A DNA stretch of 50,530 nt from BOG-1112 sp964635325 (lineage in GTDB: Bacteria > Bdellovibrionota_B > Oligoflexia > Oligoflexales > Bog-1112), in NCBI GenBank assembly GCA_964635325.1, contig CAZWOL010000014.1, positions 1 to 50,530 on the forward strand, in the 5' to 3' direction. The position numbers were made by a program, and so were the translations under genes. How positions within the stretch are numbered: position 1 is the first letter of the stretch; every line of letters begins with the position of its first letter. The notes below the pieces were generated by a model. It saw only the letters and a list, made by a program, of their open reading frames with translations. It did no database searches and had not been told where the DNA came from. This document shows, piece after piece, positions 8,521 through 16,710 of the stretch.

Positions 8521-9935
8521 TGATTACTGCAGATCCAGGTTCATTTCGTGATGCTGAAAACTTGGTTTTTTCTCACAAGAACACATTTTTTCGAGCTATA
8601 TCGAAAAAATACCAAAAAAACTATGATGCTCTAGAAATTTCTGGTGTTTTTCGCAGTCTTCAGGAACAAGGCTTGATGATTCCACATGTAGAGACAGACC
8701 TACATGAGATCAATAACTTTGAAGACCTGTATAAAATAATCAAACCTAAGCAAATCTCATTTTTTTCTTATCCGTATGAATGGTGTTTCCAGCAATATAA
8801 AGATTCCGCATTGGCAACTTTGGACATATGTCTGGAGGCATTGACACATGATTTTATACTCAAAGATGCTTCTGCTTTTAATATCCAATACCTTGACGGG
8901 AAATGCACCCTTATCGATTCCACTTCACTAATACGCTATGTTCCAGGAAAGCCATGGATTGCATACCGACAATTTATCATGCATTTTACAGCCCCCCTAC
9001 TTCTTATGAGCTATATCTCACCAAATATGAATGCTCTACTTCGTATCTATCCGGATGGAGTTCCCATTGAACTTACAAAAAAACTGCTGCCGAAACGAGC
9101 AATGCTAAATCCCTGTGCTTTCTTTAACATCTTCTTGCACTCATGGTTGGAGAGCAAACATGAGAAAGAAAATGCATACAATAGTGCAAAATTAGACAAA
9201 GTGAAATTGATAGCAATGTTGCATACAACCCGAGAGATGATCAACGGTTTGCAGCTATCTCCGCAGAAAACAGTATGGTCTGACTACTATGTCAATGATG
9301 CCAGCACAAATCCAGAAGCGACGAAAGCAAAAGAAGATCATCTACTGTCACTTTTTAGAAAAATTACGCCTTCTCCAAAAACTGCAGTAGATCTCGCAGG
9401 AAATAACGGACATTTCAGCAGAATCTTAGCGCCATTTTTAGACCAAATTATTTCCGCTGATTACGATAGCTTTGCAGTCAATCAAAACTATCAAATTAAT
9501 AAAGCAGAGGATTTAAAGAACATAATTCCAATTACCTTGAATTTTTGCAATCCATCTAGTGGGACAGGTTGGGCTAGCGCAGAACGAAGATCTTTCTTGG
9601 AGCGTGCCAAATGCGATTTGAGCGTCGTATTGGCTTTTATTCATCACTTAGTTCTGACGGAAAACATACCATTTCGCTTGATAGCCCAGACCCTCTCTCA
9701 GATTTCTCCACATTTGATCATTGAGTTTGTCGGAGAGTCTGACCCTAAAGTTATTCAGTTGCGCAAGAATAAGAATGAAAATCATCCCTATAATGAAGAA
9801 GCCTTCCTCCAGAGCTTTTCACTCTACTATCGCATATTAGATCGTGAACCCATCATTGGTACTCAACGCATTCTTTTTCGAATGGAAAGACATTTAAGCA
9901 ATGAACATCAAACTTCTAAGCTTTCTTTTTCTTAG
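8520..9935 (+). CDS. Kinase-like N-terminal domain fused to SAM methyltransferase (NoeA-like)
   Basis: 471 residues, soluble. The C-terminal half (about 285-460) is a class I SAM-dependent methyltransferase with the glycine-rich motif AVDLAGNNGHFSR, the acidic loop IISADYD and a later VLAFIHHLVL segment. The N-terminal half contains LKDASAFNIQY (Asp116, Asn121) followed by CTLIDSTS (Asp133). The Asp-x4-Asn spacing and the downstream Asp copy the catalytic loop and metal site of aminoglycoside/LPS-kinase folds, though the usual His-x-Asp is Lys-Asp here. The overall arrangement recalls rhizobial NoeA-type proteins. It starts at the TAATG overlap and ends 35 bases inside the next gene, so all three genes of the trio are translationally linked. 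The target is unknown. Confidence 0.78.
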   Translation: MITADPGSFRDAENLVFSHKNTFFRAISKKYQKNYDALEISGVFRSLQEQGLMIPHVETDLHEINNFEDLYKIIKPKQISFFSYPYEWCFQQYKDSALATLDICLEALTHDFILKDASAFNIQYLDGKCTLIDSTSLIRYVPGKPWIAYRQFIMHFTAPLLLMSYISPNMNALLRIYPDGVPIELTKKLLPKRAMLNPCAFFNIFLHSWLESKHEKENAYNSAKLDKVKLIAMLHTTREMINGLQLSPQKTVWSDYYVNDASTNPEATKAKEDHLLSLFRKITPSPKTAVDLAGNNGHFSRILAPFLDQIISADYDSFAVNQNYQINKAEDLKNIIPITLNFCNPSSGTGWASAERRSFLERAKCDLSVVLAFIHHLVLTENIPFRLIAQTLSQISPHLIIEFVGESDPKVIQLRKNKNENHPYNEEAFLQSFSLYYRILDREPIIGTQRILFRMERHLSNEHQTSKLSFS

Positions 9936-11541
9936 TATTTCGTATTCTATCGTATTTACCTCATACCATCCTGAAGTCGGATGGAACACTCGACCTAAGG
10001 ATATTTTGCTTGCAATTATCATTGCAAACCTCCTAGTCTTTAGTGCTCTTTCTGTATTGAAGATCATGTGTGACCTATTGAATTCAAAAGGTCGGCTTTG
10101 GTCTATACTTTTGAGCGCAATTTTGGCCCCTGTTTTAATTCTGTTCGCCTGGGTTCAGGTCGATTATTTTTTAAAAACATCCATGGATTTTACATTTCTT
10201 AAGCTGCCGTTTGCTTGGCGCAAACAAGCCTTTCTCGTTGGCATACTAGGTTTTACATTTTTCTATTTGGTCTCTCGTTTGTCAAAAGATCCTTTTAATA
10301 TAAAAAAAAGATACCTATACATACTCCCTGCGCTTAGTTTAATGGGAATAGTCTGGCTACAAACAAAGATACAGACAGTAGACAATCAGCTTTCGAATCG
10401 ATTTAGCTCAAGCAAAGCGATCGATGTGATCATTCTAACCTTTGATTCTCTCGAACAAGAGTATCTTGACTTCAGTAAGCCAGAAACAGCACAGCTATTT
10501 CCATTCCTCAGTTCTAAAGCTGGAGAATTCTTGCAAGCTGTTTCGTCATATCCAAATGCGTGTTGTACGCATGGTGCAACTGCAGCACTTTATACAGGTG
10601 TTCCTACAACTCAAAATAAGGTTCTCTATCCACCCGCACGCCTTAGAGATCAATGGGTAGAGTTCAATTTGCCATCTCTACTCAAGTCGTTAGGCTATGA
10701 AACTCATTCTCATATATCCTCTCAGTGGGGTAATCCCAATGATCTTGGTATTGCCCATGCCTTTAGTTATATCAATGGAAAATCAATTCCAAATTCGCTG
10801 ATTTCTTACTTCAGAAGTCGCTTCTTATATCACGGTTACGATAAATTAGTTGCAATTCATAATCTTCTGCGCAAAGTGCTTTTGCCTTATGTGCAAAGAT
10901 ATACGAAAGCAGTCTATAATACTGAAAGTCTTGATTTTCAAGATGAGCTATTTAACCCTCTTCGTCAGTGGCATAATGATGAAGCTAAACTTAATAGTCT
11001 CCTATCACTTTTAGAAAACCGTAAGCAATTAACGTTTGCACACTACCACTTCATGGGTCTTCATGGTGTAAACTATAATTCCACAAAACACCTACAAGAT
11101 TTTCGAAATTTTGATCGATATATTGAAAAAGTTTATTCAACTCTCGTGAGTTCTGGAAGACTTGACAAAACAATTTTAGTGATCAATTCAGATCATGGCA
11201 AAAGTTGGACTATTACAAAAGTTCCCCTGATGTTTCGTTTTCCAAATGGCGAACATGCTGGCATGATTTCTGAAAACACACAGAGCATAGATATAAGTCC
11301 TACGATCCTGAGTTTTCTAAATATTAATCACAATCTTCCATTTTCTGGCGCGTCTCTTCTATCCCCTAATAAATTGAATCCACTAAGAGAAATCATCATT
11401 GCTGCAACGGTTATACACGATAAAGAACCAAGTTCACCAAACTATATGATTGGAACTTTATTAGTCTTAAAGGGTAAGACTCAAATGAGTTTCAATGCTG
11501 AAAATCTCAGAAATGACTCTAAAGGGAATGTAATATATTGA
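9901..11541 (+). CDS. Membrane alkaline-phosphatase-superfamily protein (phosphotransferase-like)
   Basis: 546 residues. Up to five N-terminal membrane segments (about 3-20, 36-56, 66-88, 108-125, 138-156) carry a periplasmic domain of the sulfatase/alkaline phosphatase superfamily. Metal-site candidates are Asp182 in ILTFDSL and Asp431-His432 in INSDHGKS. In sulfatases the nucleophile sits in CxPxR before AALxTG; here the same position reads THGAT (Thr223) before AALYTG. A Thr nucleophile and the membrane N-terminus resemble phosphoethanolamine and lipoteichoic-acid-type phosphoglycerol transferases more than sulfatases, so I infer transfer of a phospho-group to a glycan or lipid. It overlaps the preceding methyltransferase gene by 35 bases. 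Confidence 0.8.
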   Translation: MNIKLLSFLFLSISYSIVFTSYHPEVGWNTRPKDILLAIIIANLLVFSALSVLKIMCDLLNSKGRLWSILLSAILAPVLILFAWVQVDYFLKTSMDFTFLKLPFAWRKQAFLVGILGFTFFYLVSRLSKDPFNIKKRYLYILPALSLMGIVWLQTKIQTVDNQLSNRFSSSKAIDVIILTFDSLEQEYLDFSKPETAQLFPFLSSKAGEFLQAVSSYPNACCTHGATAALYTGVPTTQNKVLYPPARLRDQWVEFNLPSLLKSLGYETHSHISSQWGNPNDLGIAHAFSYINGKSIPNSLISYFRSRFLYHGYDKLVAIHNLLRKVLLPYVQRYTKAVYNTESLDFQDELFNPLRQWHNDEAKLNSLLSLLENRKQLTFAHYHFMGLHGVNYNSTKHLQDFRNFDRYIEKVYSTLVSSGRLDKTILVINSDHGKSWTITKVPLMFRFPNGEHAGMISENTQSIDISPTILSFLNINHNLPFSGASLLSPNKLNPLREIIIAATVIHDKEPSSPNYMIGTLLVLKGKTQMSFNAENLRNDSKGNVIY

Positions 11542-11606
11542 TTATTTGAAACCAATTTGAGTTTTCTGTTTTTCTATCTCACTAAGTTTCAAAATGAGGA
11601 TAACGC

Positions 11607-12776
11607 ATGGAAAGAAAACGAGCTTTGATCACTGGAGTTACTGGGCAGGATGGAGCATACCTTGCTGATCTTCTTCTAAAAAAAGGGTACGAAGTTCATG
11701 GAATAAAAAGAAGAGCAAGTTCTTTTAATACGCAACGCATAGATCATATCTACGAAGATCCTCACAATGAGGGCGCACGCTTCCATCTTTGGTACGGAGA
11801 TTTAACGGATAGTCTTAACGTCTTACGATTAGTTCAGAACATACAACCTGATGAAATCTACAATCTGGCAGCACAAAGTCATGTTCAGGTGAGCTTTGAG
11901 ATGCCAGAGTACACTGTTAATACTGATGGTGTTGGAACACTACGTTTATTAGAAGCTATTCGCATACTTGGCTTAACCCAAAAAACAAAATTTTATCAGG
12001 CTTCGACTAGCGAACTTTTTGGAAAAGTTCAGGAAATCCCTCAAACTGAAAAAACACCATTTTATCCGCGTAGTCCTTATGGAGTTGCAAAACTATATGC
12101 TTATTGGATTACTGTAAATTATCGCGAGGCGTACTCTATCCATGCTTCGAATGGAATTCTTTTCAATCACGAAAGCCCTTTGCGAGGCGAAACATTTGTG
12201 ACACGAAAAATCACACGCGCCGCAGCTAGAATTAGTTTAGGCATTGAAGATTGTCTCTTTCTCGGTAATTTGGATGCGCAACGTGACTGGGGTCATGCGA
12301 GAGAATATGTTGAGGGCATGTGGAGAATGCTACAACAGGCCCATCCTGATGATTATGTTTTAGCGACCAATCAGATGACTTCGGTGCGTGAGTTCGCCAA
12401 GCTAGCATTTTCCGAGGTAGGTATTGATCTAGATTTCAAAGGTATAGGTTCAAAGGAAGTCGGAGTATGCAAAAAAAGCGGACGTACTTTGTTGCGCATT
12501 GATCCAAATTACCAACGACCAACAGAAGTTGATCTGCTTATCGGTAACTCCGACAAAGCTGCTAGAAAACTTGGTTGGAAGCCAACAACTTCAGTTCGCA
12601 ATCTCTGTAAAGAGATGGTTCAAGCAGACTTATATCGAGCTCGTCAACAGGATAGCCAGTTGAATGAATATAAATGCTCATCCGAATCCTTGGTTTTTGA
12701 AGGAAATAGCTTCCTTACATGGTTACAAAAAGAAGGGCATGTTGAATCGGAAGTTTCCAATGATCTCGCAATCTAA
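11607..12776 (+). CDS. gmd: GDP-mannose 4,6-dehydratase
   Basis: 389 residues, slightly longer than the Escherichia coli enzyme because of a C-terminal extension. Short-chain dehydrogenase fold: NADP site ITGVTGQDGAYLADLLL at the N-terminus, KRRASSFNTQRIDH, NLAAQSHV, the STSELFG catalytic Ser/Thr-Glu block and the Tyr-x3-Lys pair in SPYGVAKLYAY. FNHESPLRGETFVTRKITRA and NLDAQRDWGHAREYV are diagnostic of Gmd. It converts GDP-D-mannose to GDP-4-keto-6-deoxy-D-mannose in the cytosol. GAGGATAACGC directly precedes the ATG. The next gene, 15 bases on, encodes the enzyme for the next step. Confidence 0.97.
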   Translation: MERKRALITGVTGQDGAYLADLLLKKGYEVHGIKRRASSFNTQRIDHIYEDPHNEGARFHLWYGDLTDSLNVLRLVQNIQPDEIYNLAAQSHVQVSFEMPEYTVNTDGVGTLRLLEAIRILGLTQKTKFYQASTSELFGKVQEIPQTEKTPFYPRSPYGVAKLYAYWITVNYREAYSIHASNGILFNHESPLRGETFVTRKITRAAARISLGIEDCLFLGNLDAQRDWGHAREYVEGMWRMLQQAHPDDYVLATNQMTSVREFAKLAFSEVGIDLDFKGIGSKEVGVCKKSGRTLLRIDPNYQRPTEVDLLIGNSDKAARKLGWKPTTSVRNLCKEMVQADLYRARQQDSQLNEYKCSSESLVFEGNSFLTWLQKEGHVESEVSNDLAI

Positions 12777-12791
12777 TCTGTTGGAGAAACC

Positions 12792-13781
12792 ATGAGCTGT
12801 CTTAAGAAAACTCATAAAATATTCGTTGCTGGCCACAATGGACTAGTTGGGAGTGCCATCGTTCAAATCTTAGAGGAAAGAGGTTACTCAAATCTTTTGC
12901 TTCGTGAACGTAGCAAATTAAATCTAAGTGATGCAGTAGCCGTTCGCAAATTTTTTGAAATCGAGAGGCCCGAGGTTGTTTTTCTTGCCGCAGCAAAGGT
13001 AGGAGGCATATTAGCGAACAATACACAGCGAGCTGAGTTTATTTATGAAAACTTAAATATTCAAAATAATATTATTTGGTCCGCTCATTCAACAAATGTT
13101 GATCGTCTTATTTTCCTAGGGAGTTCATGTATTTATCCGCGGGAAGCTTCTCAACCGATGAAAGAGGACTGTCTGCTATCAGGGCCTCTTGAGTACACAA
13201 ACAGGCCTTATGCGATTGCAAAGATCGCGGGACTTGAATTGATTAATTCTCTTAGAGTCCAATATGGAAGAGACTACTTTTCTGTCATGCCAACGAATTT
13301 ATACGGGCCACGCGATAATTTCAAAACAAATGACTCTCATGTATTACCTGCTCTGCTTAAGAAATTCATAAATGCAAAAGAGCTTAATCAACCAGAAGTT
13401 ACTGTTTGGGGATCGGGTAAGCCTTACCGAGAGTTCATGTATTCACTCGACTGTGCAGATGCCATTGTTCACTTAGCAGAAAATGTTAGATCAGAAACTA
13501 TCGACGCGATTGTCAAAAATTCCGGATGGTCTCATATCAATGTTGGCTCAGGTCAGGAAGTCAGTATTGCTCAATTGAGTTCCCTAATAGCGGAAATCAC
13601 TGGCTATACCGGTAAAGTTGCGTTAGACCCAACAAAACCTGATGGTACTCCAAGGAAATTGTTGGATTGTAGCATTTTAAAAAGTTTGGGTTGGAGTGCC
13701 AAAATAACTTTATCGGAGGGGCTTAAACTAACATTCGATTGGCTAATGGCAAATCCCACATATTTAAATGAAATTTCATAA
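12792..13781 (+). CDS. fcl: GDP-L-fucose synthase
   Basis: 329 residues, normal for the family. NADP site FVAGHNGLVGSAI; AAAKVGGI; the catalytic LGSSCIYPR; the Tyr-x3-Lys pair in YAIAKIAG; and TNLYGPRDNF, all typical of Fcl/WcaG. It epimerises GDP-4-keto-6-deoxymannose at C3 and C5 and reduces C4 with NADPH to give GDP-L-fucose, completing the pathway started by the adjacent gmd. The ribosome site is GGAGAAACC before the ATG. Together the pair indicates fucose (or a derivative) in the polymer. Confidence 0.97.
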   Translation: MSCLKKTHKIFVAGHNGLVGSAIVQILEERGYSNLLLRERSKLNLSDAVAVRKFFEIERPEVVFLAAAKVGGILANNTQRAEFIYENLNIQNNIIWSAHSTNVDRLIFLGSSCIYPREASQPMKEDCLLSGPLEYTNRPYAIAKIAGLELINSLRVQYGRDYFSVMPTNLYGPRDNFKTNDSHVLPALLKKFINAKELNQPEVTVWGSGKPYREFMYSLDCADAIVHLAENVRSETIDAIVKNSGWSHINVGSGQEVSIAQLSSLIAEITGYTGKVALDPTKPDGTPRKLLDCSILKSLGWSAKITLSEGLKLTFDWLMANPTYLNEIS

Positions 13782-13804
13782 TGTAAATACAATAAGAGAA
13801 ATTT

Positions 13805-13972
13805 ATGATCTCACGCTATTTGACTCTGATTTTATCTGCATATCTATGCAATCTATCGTGTGCGACAAAAAAATCACCACAAGCTTCTGAAATGCATTCC
13901 ATATCAACGAAAGACTTTGAACAGCAAAAATCTCAGGAAATTTATCCGGTCGAGGCTTTTGGTCGATTGTAG
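13805..13972 (+). CDS. 55-residue exported peptide, possible lipoprotein
   Basis: A short frame in the gap between fcl and the acetyltransferase, with AAGAGAA just upstream of the ATG. The product begins with a signal-like segment (MISRYLTLILSAYLCNLSCA) and continues with a short hydrophilic, Gln/Lys/Glu-rich mature part ending VEAFGRL. The NLSC context could serve as a lipobox, although Asn at -3 is not ideal. It lies in phase with the run of + strand genes, leaving 23 bases upstream and 18 downstream, which supports it being real. Short lipoproteins or entericidin-like peptides look like this. I do not recognise a family. Confidence 0.45.
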   Translation: MISRYLTLILSAYLCNLSCATKKSPQASEMHSISTKDFEQQKSQEIYPVEAFGRL

Positions 13973-13990
13973 TCTATATAGGTGGAATTT

Positions 13991-14494
13991 ATGAATAAAG
14001 ATTTTGATTCTAGGATCATTTTGAAAAAAGTTAATAAGGCTGATTCCGAAGAAATATGGCATTGGCGCAACGATCCAATTACCAGACAAATGTCACTAAA
14101 TAAAGATGAAGTCGGATGGGAAGATCATAGCCGATGGTTTCAACAGGCTCTCTCGGATCCACAGCACCACTTATTCATAGGCTACCTAGAGTCCGGAGGC
14201 AAAGTTGGCATTTGCCGCTTTAATGTTAGCCCGAATCAAAACCATGCCGAGGTTTCCATCAATCTCAATCCCGAATATAGAAATAAAAAACTGTCGACTG
14301 TCTTGCTTAAGAGCGCAGTCGATCATTTTCTGAGAAAAAATAACATCAATCTACTTGCGACCATCGCTAAAGAAAACTCTGCCAGTATAAGATGCTTTAC
14401 AAGATGCGAGTTCAAATTGAGCCATGAAAAAGAAGGTCTGCATTTTTATGAACGCAAAAAAAAGCTGCTTGATGATCAAGATATTCAGAATTGA
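13991..14494 (+). CDS. GNAT acetyltransferase, PseH-like candidate
   Basis: 167 residues from the ATG at 13991, which has AGGTGG 5 bases upstream; a GTG nine bases earlier is the alternative. The GNAT fold is visible: HWRNDPITRQMS with a following His-x2-Trp (EDHSRWF) in the substrate region, VGICRFN, EVSINLNPEYRNKKLS (acetyl-CoA loop region) and the ENSASIRCFTRCEFKL C-terminal block. The same WRNDP pattern occurs in the GNAT domains that serve as PseH, acetylating the 4-amino group of UDP-4-amino-4,6-dideoxy-L-AltNAc, and in GNAT domains fused to PseG. Because pseB, pseC, pseG and pseI are all elsewhere in the window without another GNAT, this is the best pseH candidate; another amino sugar (Fuc4N) is possible. 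Confidence 0.75.
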   Translation: MNKDFDSRIILKKVNKADSEEIWHWRNDPITRQMSLNKDEVGWEDHSRWFQQALSDPQHHLFIGYLESGGKVGICRFNVSPNQNHAEVSINLNPEYRNKKLSTVLLKSAVDHFLRKNNINLLATIAKENSASIRCFTRCEFKLSHEKEGLHFYERKKKLLDDQDIQN

Positions 14495-14546
14495 TATTGA
14501 TCGGCTCTCTATAATGAAATCCTGCAGAAATACCAAGATATTCTGG

Positions 14547-15596
14547 CTAGACTCTAGAAATATCCACAGGTGATTGGACCAATGAGCTACCCATGTTGTA
14601 GATATTAAAGTAATGATCTTGGTACCACTGTATTGTTCTATCTAAGCCAGTTGAAAATTCAATTTGTGGATTCCATGAAAGCTCTTGACTTGATTTGGAA
14701 TAGTCAATGGCATAGCGGAAATCATGTCCTAAACGATCTTCGACAAATTCGAGTAGGCTGAAAGGCTTATTCAATTTCGTTAATATTGCTTTTGCAACAT
14801 CGATATTGCGAAGTTCGTTGTTTCCTCCGAGGTTGTATACTTCGCCTCTTTTACCAGCGAGAAACACTTTCCAAACACCGAGATTATGATCATCGACATG
14901 AATCCAATCTCGAATATTCATGCCATTTCCATAGATAGGAATTGGCTCGTCTTTCAGGGCTTTAAGAATGGTGACAGGAATGAATTTTTCGGGAAATTGG
15001 TAAGGCCCATAATTGTTAGAGCATCGTGTTATTACAGCATTGAGATGAAATGTATGAACATAAGATCTAACCAGCAAATCTGCACTTGCTTTGGATGCGC
15101 TATAGGGGCTATTTGGTTGAAGTATTGATTGTTCAGTGAATGCATTTGCAGTTTCATCTAAACTTCCGTAAACTTCGTCTGTACTAATTTGCAGATATCG
15201 AAAGTCAGGATTTCCATTTTTTGTAGAATGAAGCGCCATCTCTAGAAGATTCTGGGTGCCTAGAATATTTGTTTCAAGAAACAATGCTGGATTTTTTATG
15301 GAACGATCGACATGCGATTCAGCTGCAAAATGAATAATGCCATCGAAATCCTCTGTTTCAAAAAGTGACAATAATGCCTTTTTGTCGCGAATATCCATGT
15401 GTGTGAATCTTAGATGATGATTGCTTCGAATCTCATCTTCGATAGAGCTGAATTTTCCTGCATAAGTTAAAGCATCAATGATATGGAAAGAATATTGATC
15501 TTTAACAGAGGGCATGCATGTGATTTTCTTTACAAAATTGCTTCCAATAAATCCAGCACACCCAGTTAGTAGGACTTTTTTTCGTCGTTTTTGCAT
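14547..15596 (-). CDS. rfbB: dTDP-glucose 4,6-dehydratase
   Basis: 349 residues. NAD site LLTGCAGFIGSNF, YAGKFSSIED, the FAAESHVDRSI block, STDEVYGSL (catalytic Thr-Asp-Glu) and SPYSASKASADLLVRSY (Tyr-x3-Lys), then CSNNYGPYQFPEKFIP and IRDWIHVDDH, all diagnostic of RfbB/RmlB. It makes dTDP-4-keto-6-deoxy-D-glucose in the cytosol. GAAGAG lies about 9 bases before the start. It stands alone on the - strand, convergent with the acetyltransferase gene and divergent from the transketolase genes. Its partner rfbA is 5 kb away. With wecE, and without rfbC/rfbD here, the product is more likely routed to Fuc4N than to rhamnose. Confidence 0.97.
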   Translation of the reverse strand: MQKRRKKVLLTGCAGFIGSNFVKKITCMPSVKDQYSFHIIDALTYAGKFSSIEDEIRSNHHLRFTHMDIRDKKALLSLFETEDFDGIIHFAAESHVDRSIKNPALFLETNILGTQNLLEMALHSTKNGNPDFRYLQISTDEVYGSLDETANAFTEQSILQPNSPYSASKASADLLVRSYVHTFHLNAVITRCSNNYGPYQFPEKFIPVTILKALKDEPIPIYGNGMNIRDWIHVDDHNLGVWKVFLAGKRGEVYNLGGNNELRNIDVAKAILTKLNKPFSLLEFVEDRLGHDFRYAIDYSKSSQELSWNPQIEFSTGLDRTIQWYQDHYFNIYNMGSSLVQSPVDISRV

Positions 15597-15891
15597 AAAA
15601 TTTTTCTCTTCGTTGGATAGAACTTGTTATTTGAAAGTGTCGAATCTGCCATGACTCATATCAACAATATGGTTCCCTATTTTAAATTTCTATTAAATAT
15701 CTAAATTCCTCACTTCAAAAGTGATCGCGCTATAGAATGGTTTGTTCAGATTGAATGTCCTTTGATACTGTATTATTTTACTGAGCCTCAAAGGCCGACT
15801 TTCGAGAAATTTTTAGTGGATTAAAGATTAGCGATGAGATTGCTTGTAAGTCGGGCAGTCTTTTCCTTTTTTCGTATATATTGGAGCACGC
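15597..15891 (-). other. Divergent intergenic region between rfbB and the transketolase cassette
   Basis: 295 bases, AT-rich, with no convincing ORF. It must hold the start signals for rfbB (to the left) and for the transketolase genes (to the right, with TTGGAG just before the ATG at 15892). I see no clear -35/-10 pair, no ops/JUMPstart element (GGCGGTAG) and no strong hairpin. Confidence 0.5.
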
Positions 15892-16707
15892 ATGCCACAG
15901 AGTGAGGAGAACTTATTTTTCACACAAAGTAAAGCTGCACAAAGCAACATGCTAAAAATGTATAAAGCTGCGCAAGCAGGTCATGTTGGCTCCTCACTGT
16001 CATGTTTAGAAATGCTTATTTTTATAAAACTTCATTGGATGACTGAGCATGATCGATTTGTTCTCTCTAAGGGCCATGCAGCAGCCGCATTATATGCAGT
16101 TATGGTCGAGACGGGTGAGCTAAGCCAAGATGACTTAGGCTCCTTTTACAAAGAAGGGACGCTACTCGCTGCTCATCCAAGCCCAGGTAAGATTCCAGGT
16201 ATACCTTTTGCAACTGGTAGTCTTGGTCATGGTTTATCGCTAGCATCAGGGTTGGCACTGGCTCAAAACCTAAGCCAAAGTCCACAAGCACACCGAGTAT
16301 TCTGCATTGCATCGGATGGTGAACTGAATGAGGGATCGACCTGGGAAGCCATACTCTTCGCAGCTCATCATAAATTACGAAATCTTGTTTTGCTAGTCGA
16401 TCGTAATCGTTTGCAGGGCTTTGGGAAAACAGAAGACGTGATGGAATTAGAGCCATTGGCAGATAAATTTCATGCATTTAATTGGCATGTTGAAAAGGCT
16501 GATGGCCATAGTTATTCGTCACTAGACAAAGCACGAACTAGCATTGATTCCCAATGCAAAAGTGAGCAAAAATTCAAACCCAGTGTGATTATTTGCGATA
16601 CAGTGAAAGGCAGAGGTATACCTGAGACCGAGAATACAGTTGATTGCCATTATTTGCCACTTACGGATGATCAGTTCCAGTCCATGATGAAAAGGTTGGA
16701 GTACTAA
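15892..16707 (+). CDS. Split transketolase, N-terminal (ThDP-binding) subunit
   Basis: 271 residues, matching the half-length transketolase N subunits. Visible are GHVGSSLSCLEML near residue 25, FVLSKGHAAAALYAV, ATGSLGHGLSLASG (about 110-125) and the ThDP/Mg motif SDGELNEGSTWEA followed by LLVDRNRLQG. TTGGAG lies shortly before the ATG. Transketolases move a two-carbon ketol unit using thiamine diphosphate. In this setting, next to a nucleotide-sugar reductase/epimerase and a sugar methyltransferase, I infer that the acceptor is a nucleotide-linked keto sugar rather than a pentose-phosphate intermediate. The C-terminal half is the next gene, 3 bases on. Confidence 0.9.
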   Translation: MPQSEENLFFTQSKAAQSNMLKMYKAAQAGHVGSSLSCLEMLIFIKLHWMTEHDRFVLSKGHAAAALYAVMVETGELSQDDLGSFYKEGTLLAAHPSPGKIPGIPFATGSLGHGLSLASGLALAQNLSQSPQAHRVFCIASDGELNEGSTWEAILFAAHHKLRNLVLLVDRNRLQGFGKTEDVMELEPLADKFHAFNWHVEKADGHSYSSLDKARTSIDSQCKSEQKFKPSVIICDTVKGRGIPETENTVDCHYLPLTDDQFQSMMKRLEY

Positions 16708-16710
16708 TCA

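Noticed and set aside
13982..13990. GTG start for the acetyltransferase
   Set aside because: The ATG nine bases later has AGGTGG at the right distance; the GTG would lie inside that ribosome site.
16100..16477. 125-codon - strand frame inside the transketolase N-subunit gene
   Set aside because: Antisense shadow of a well-conserved coding region.
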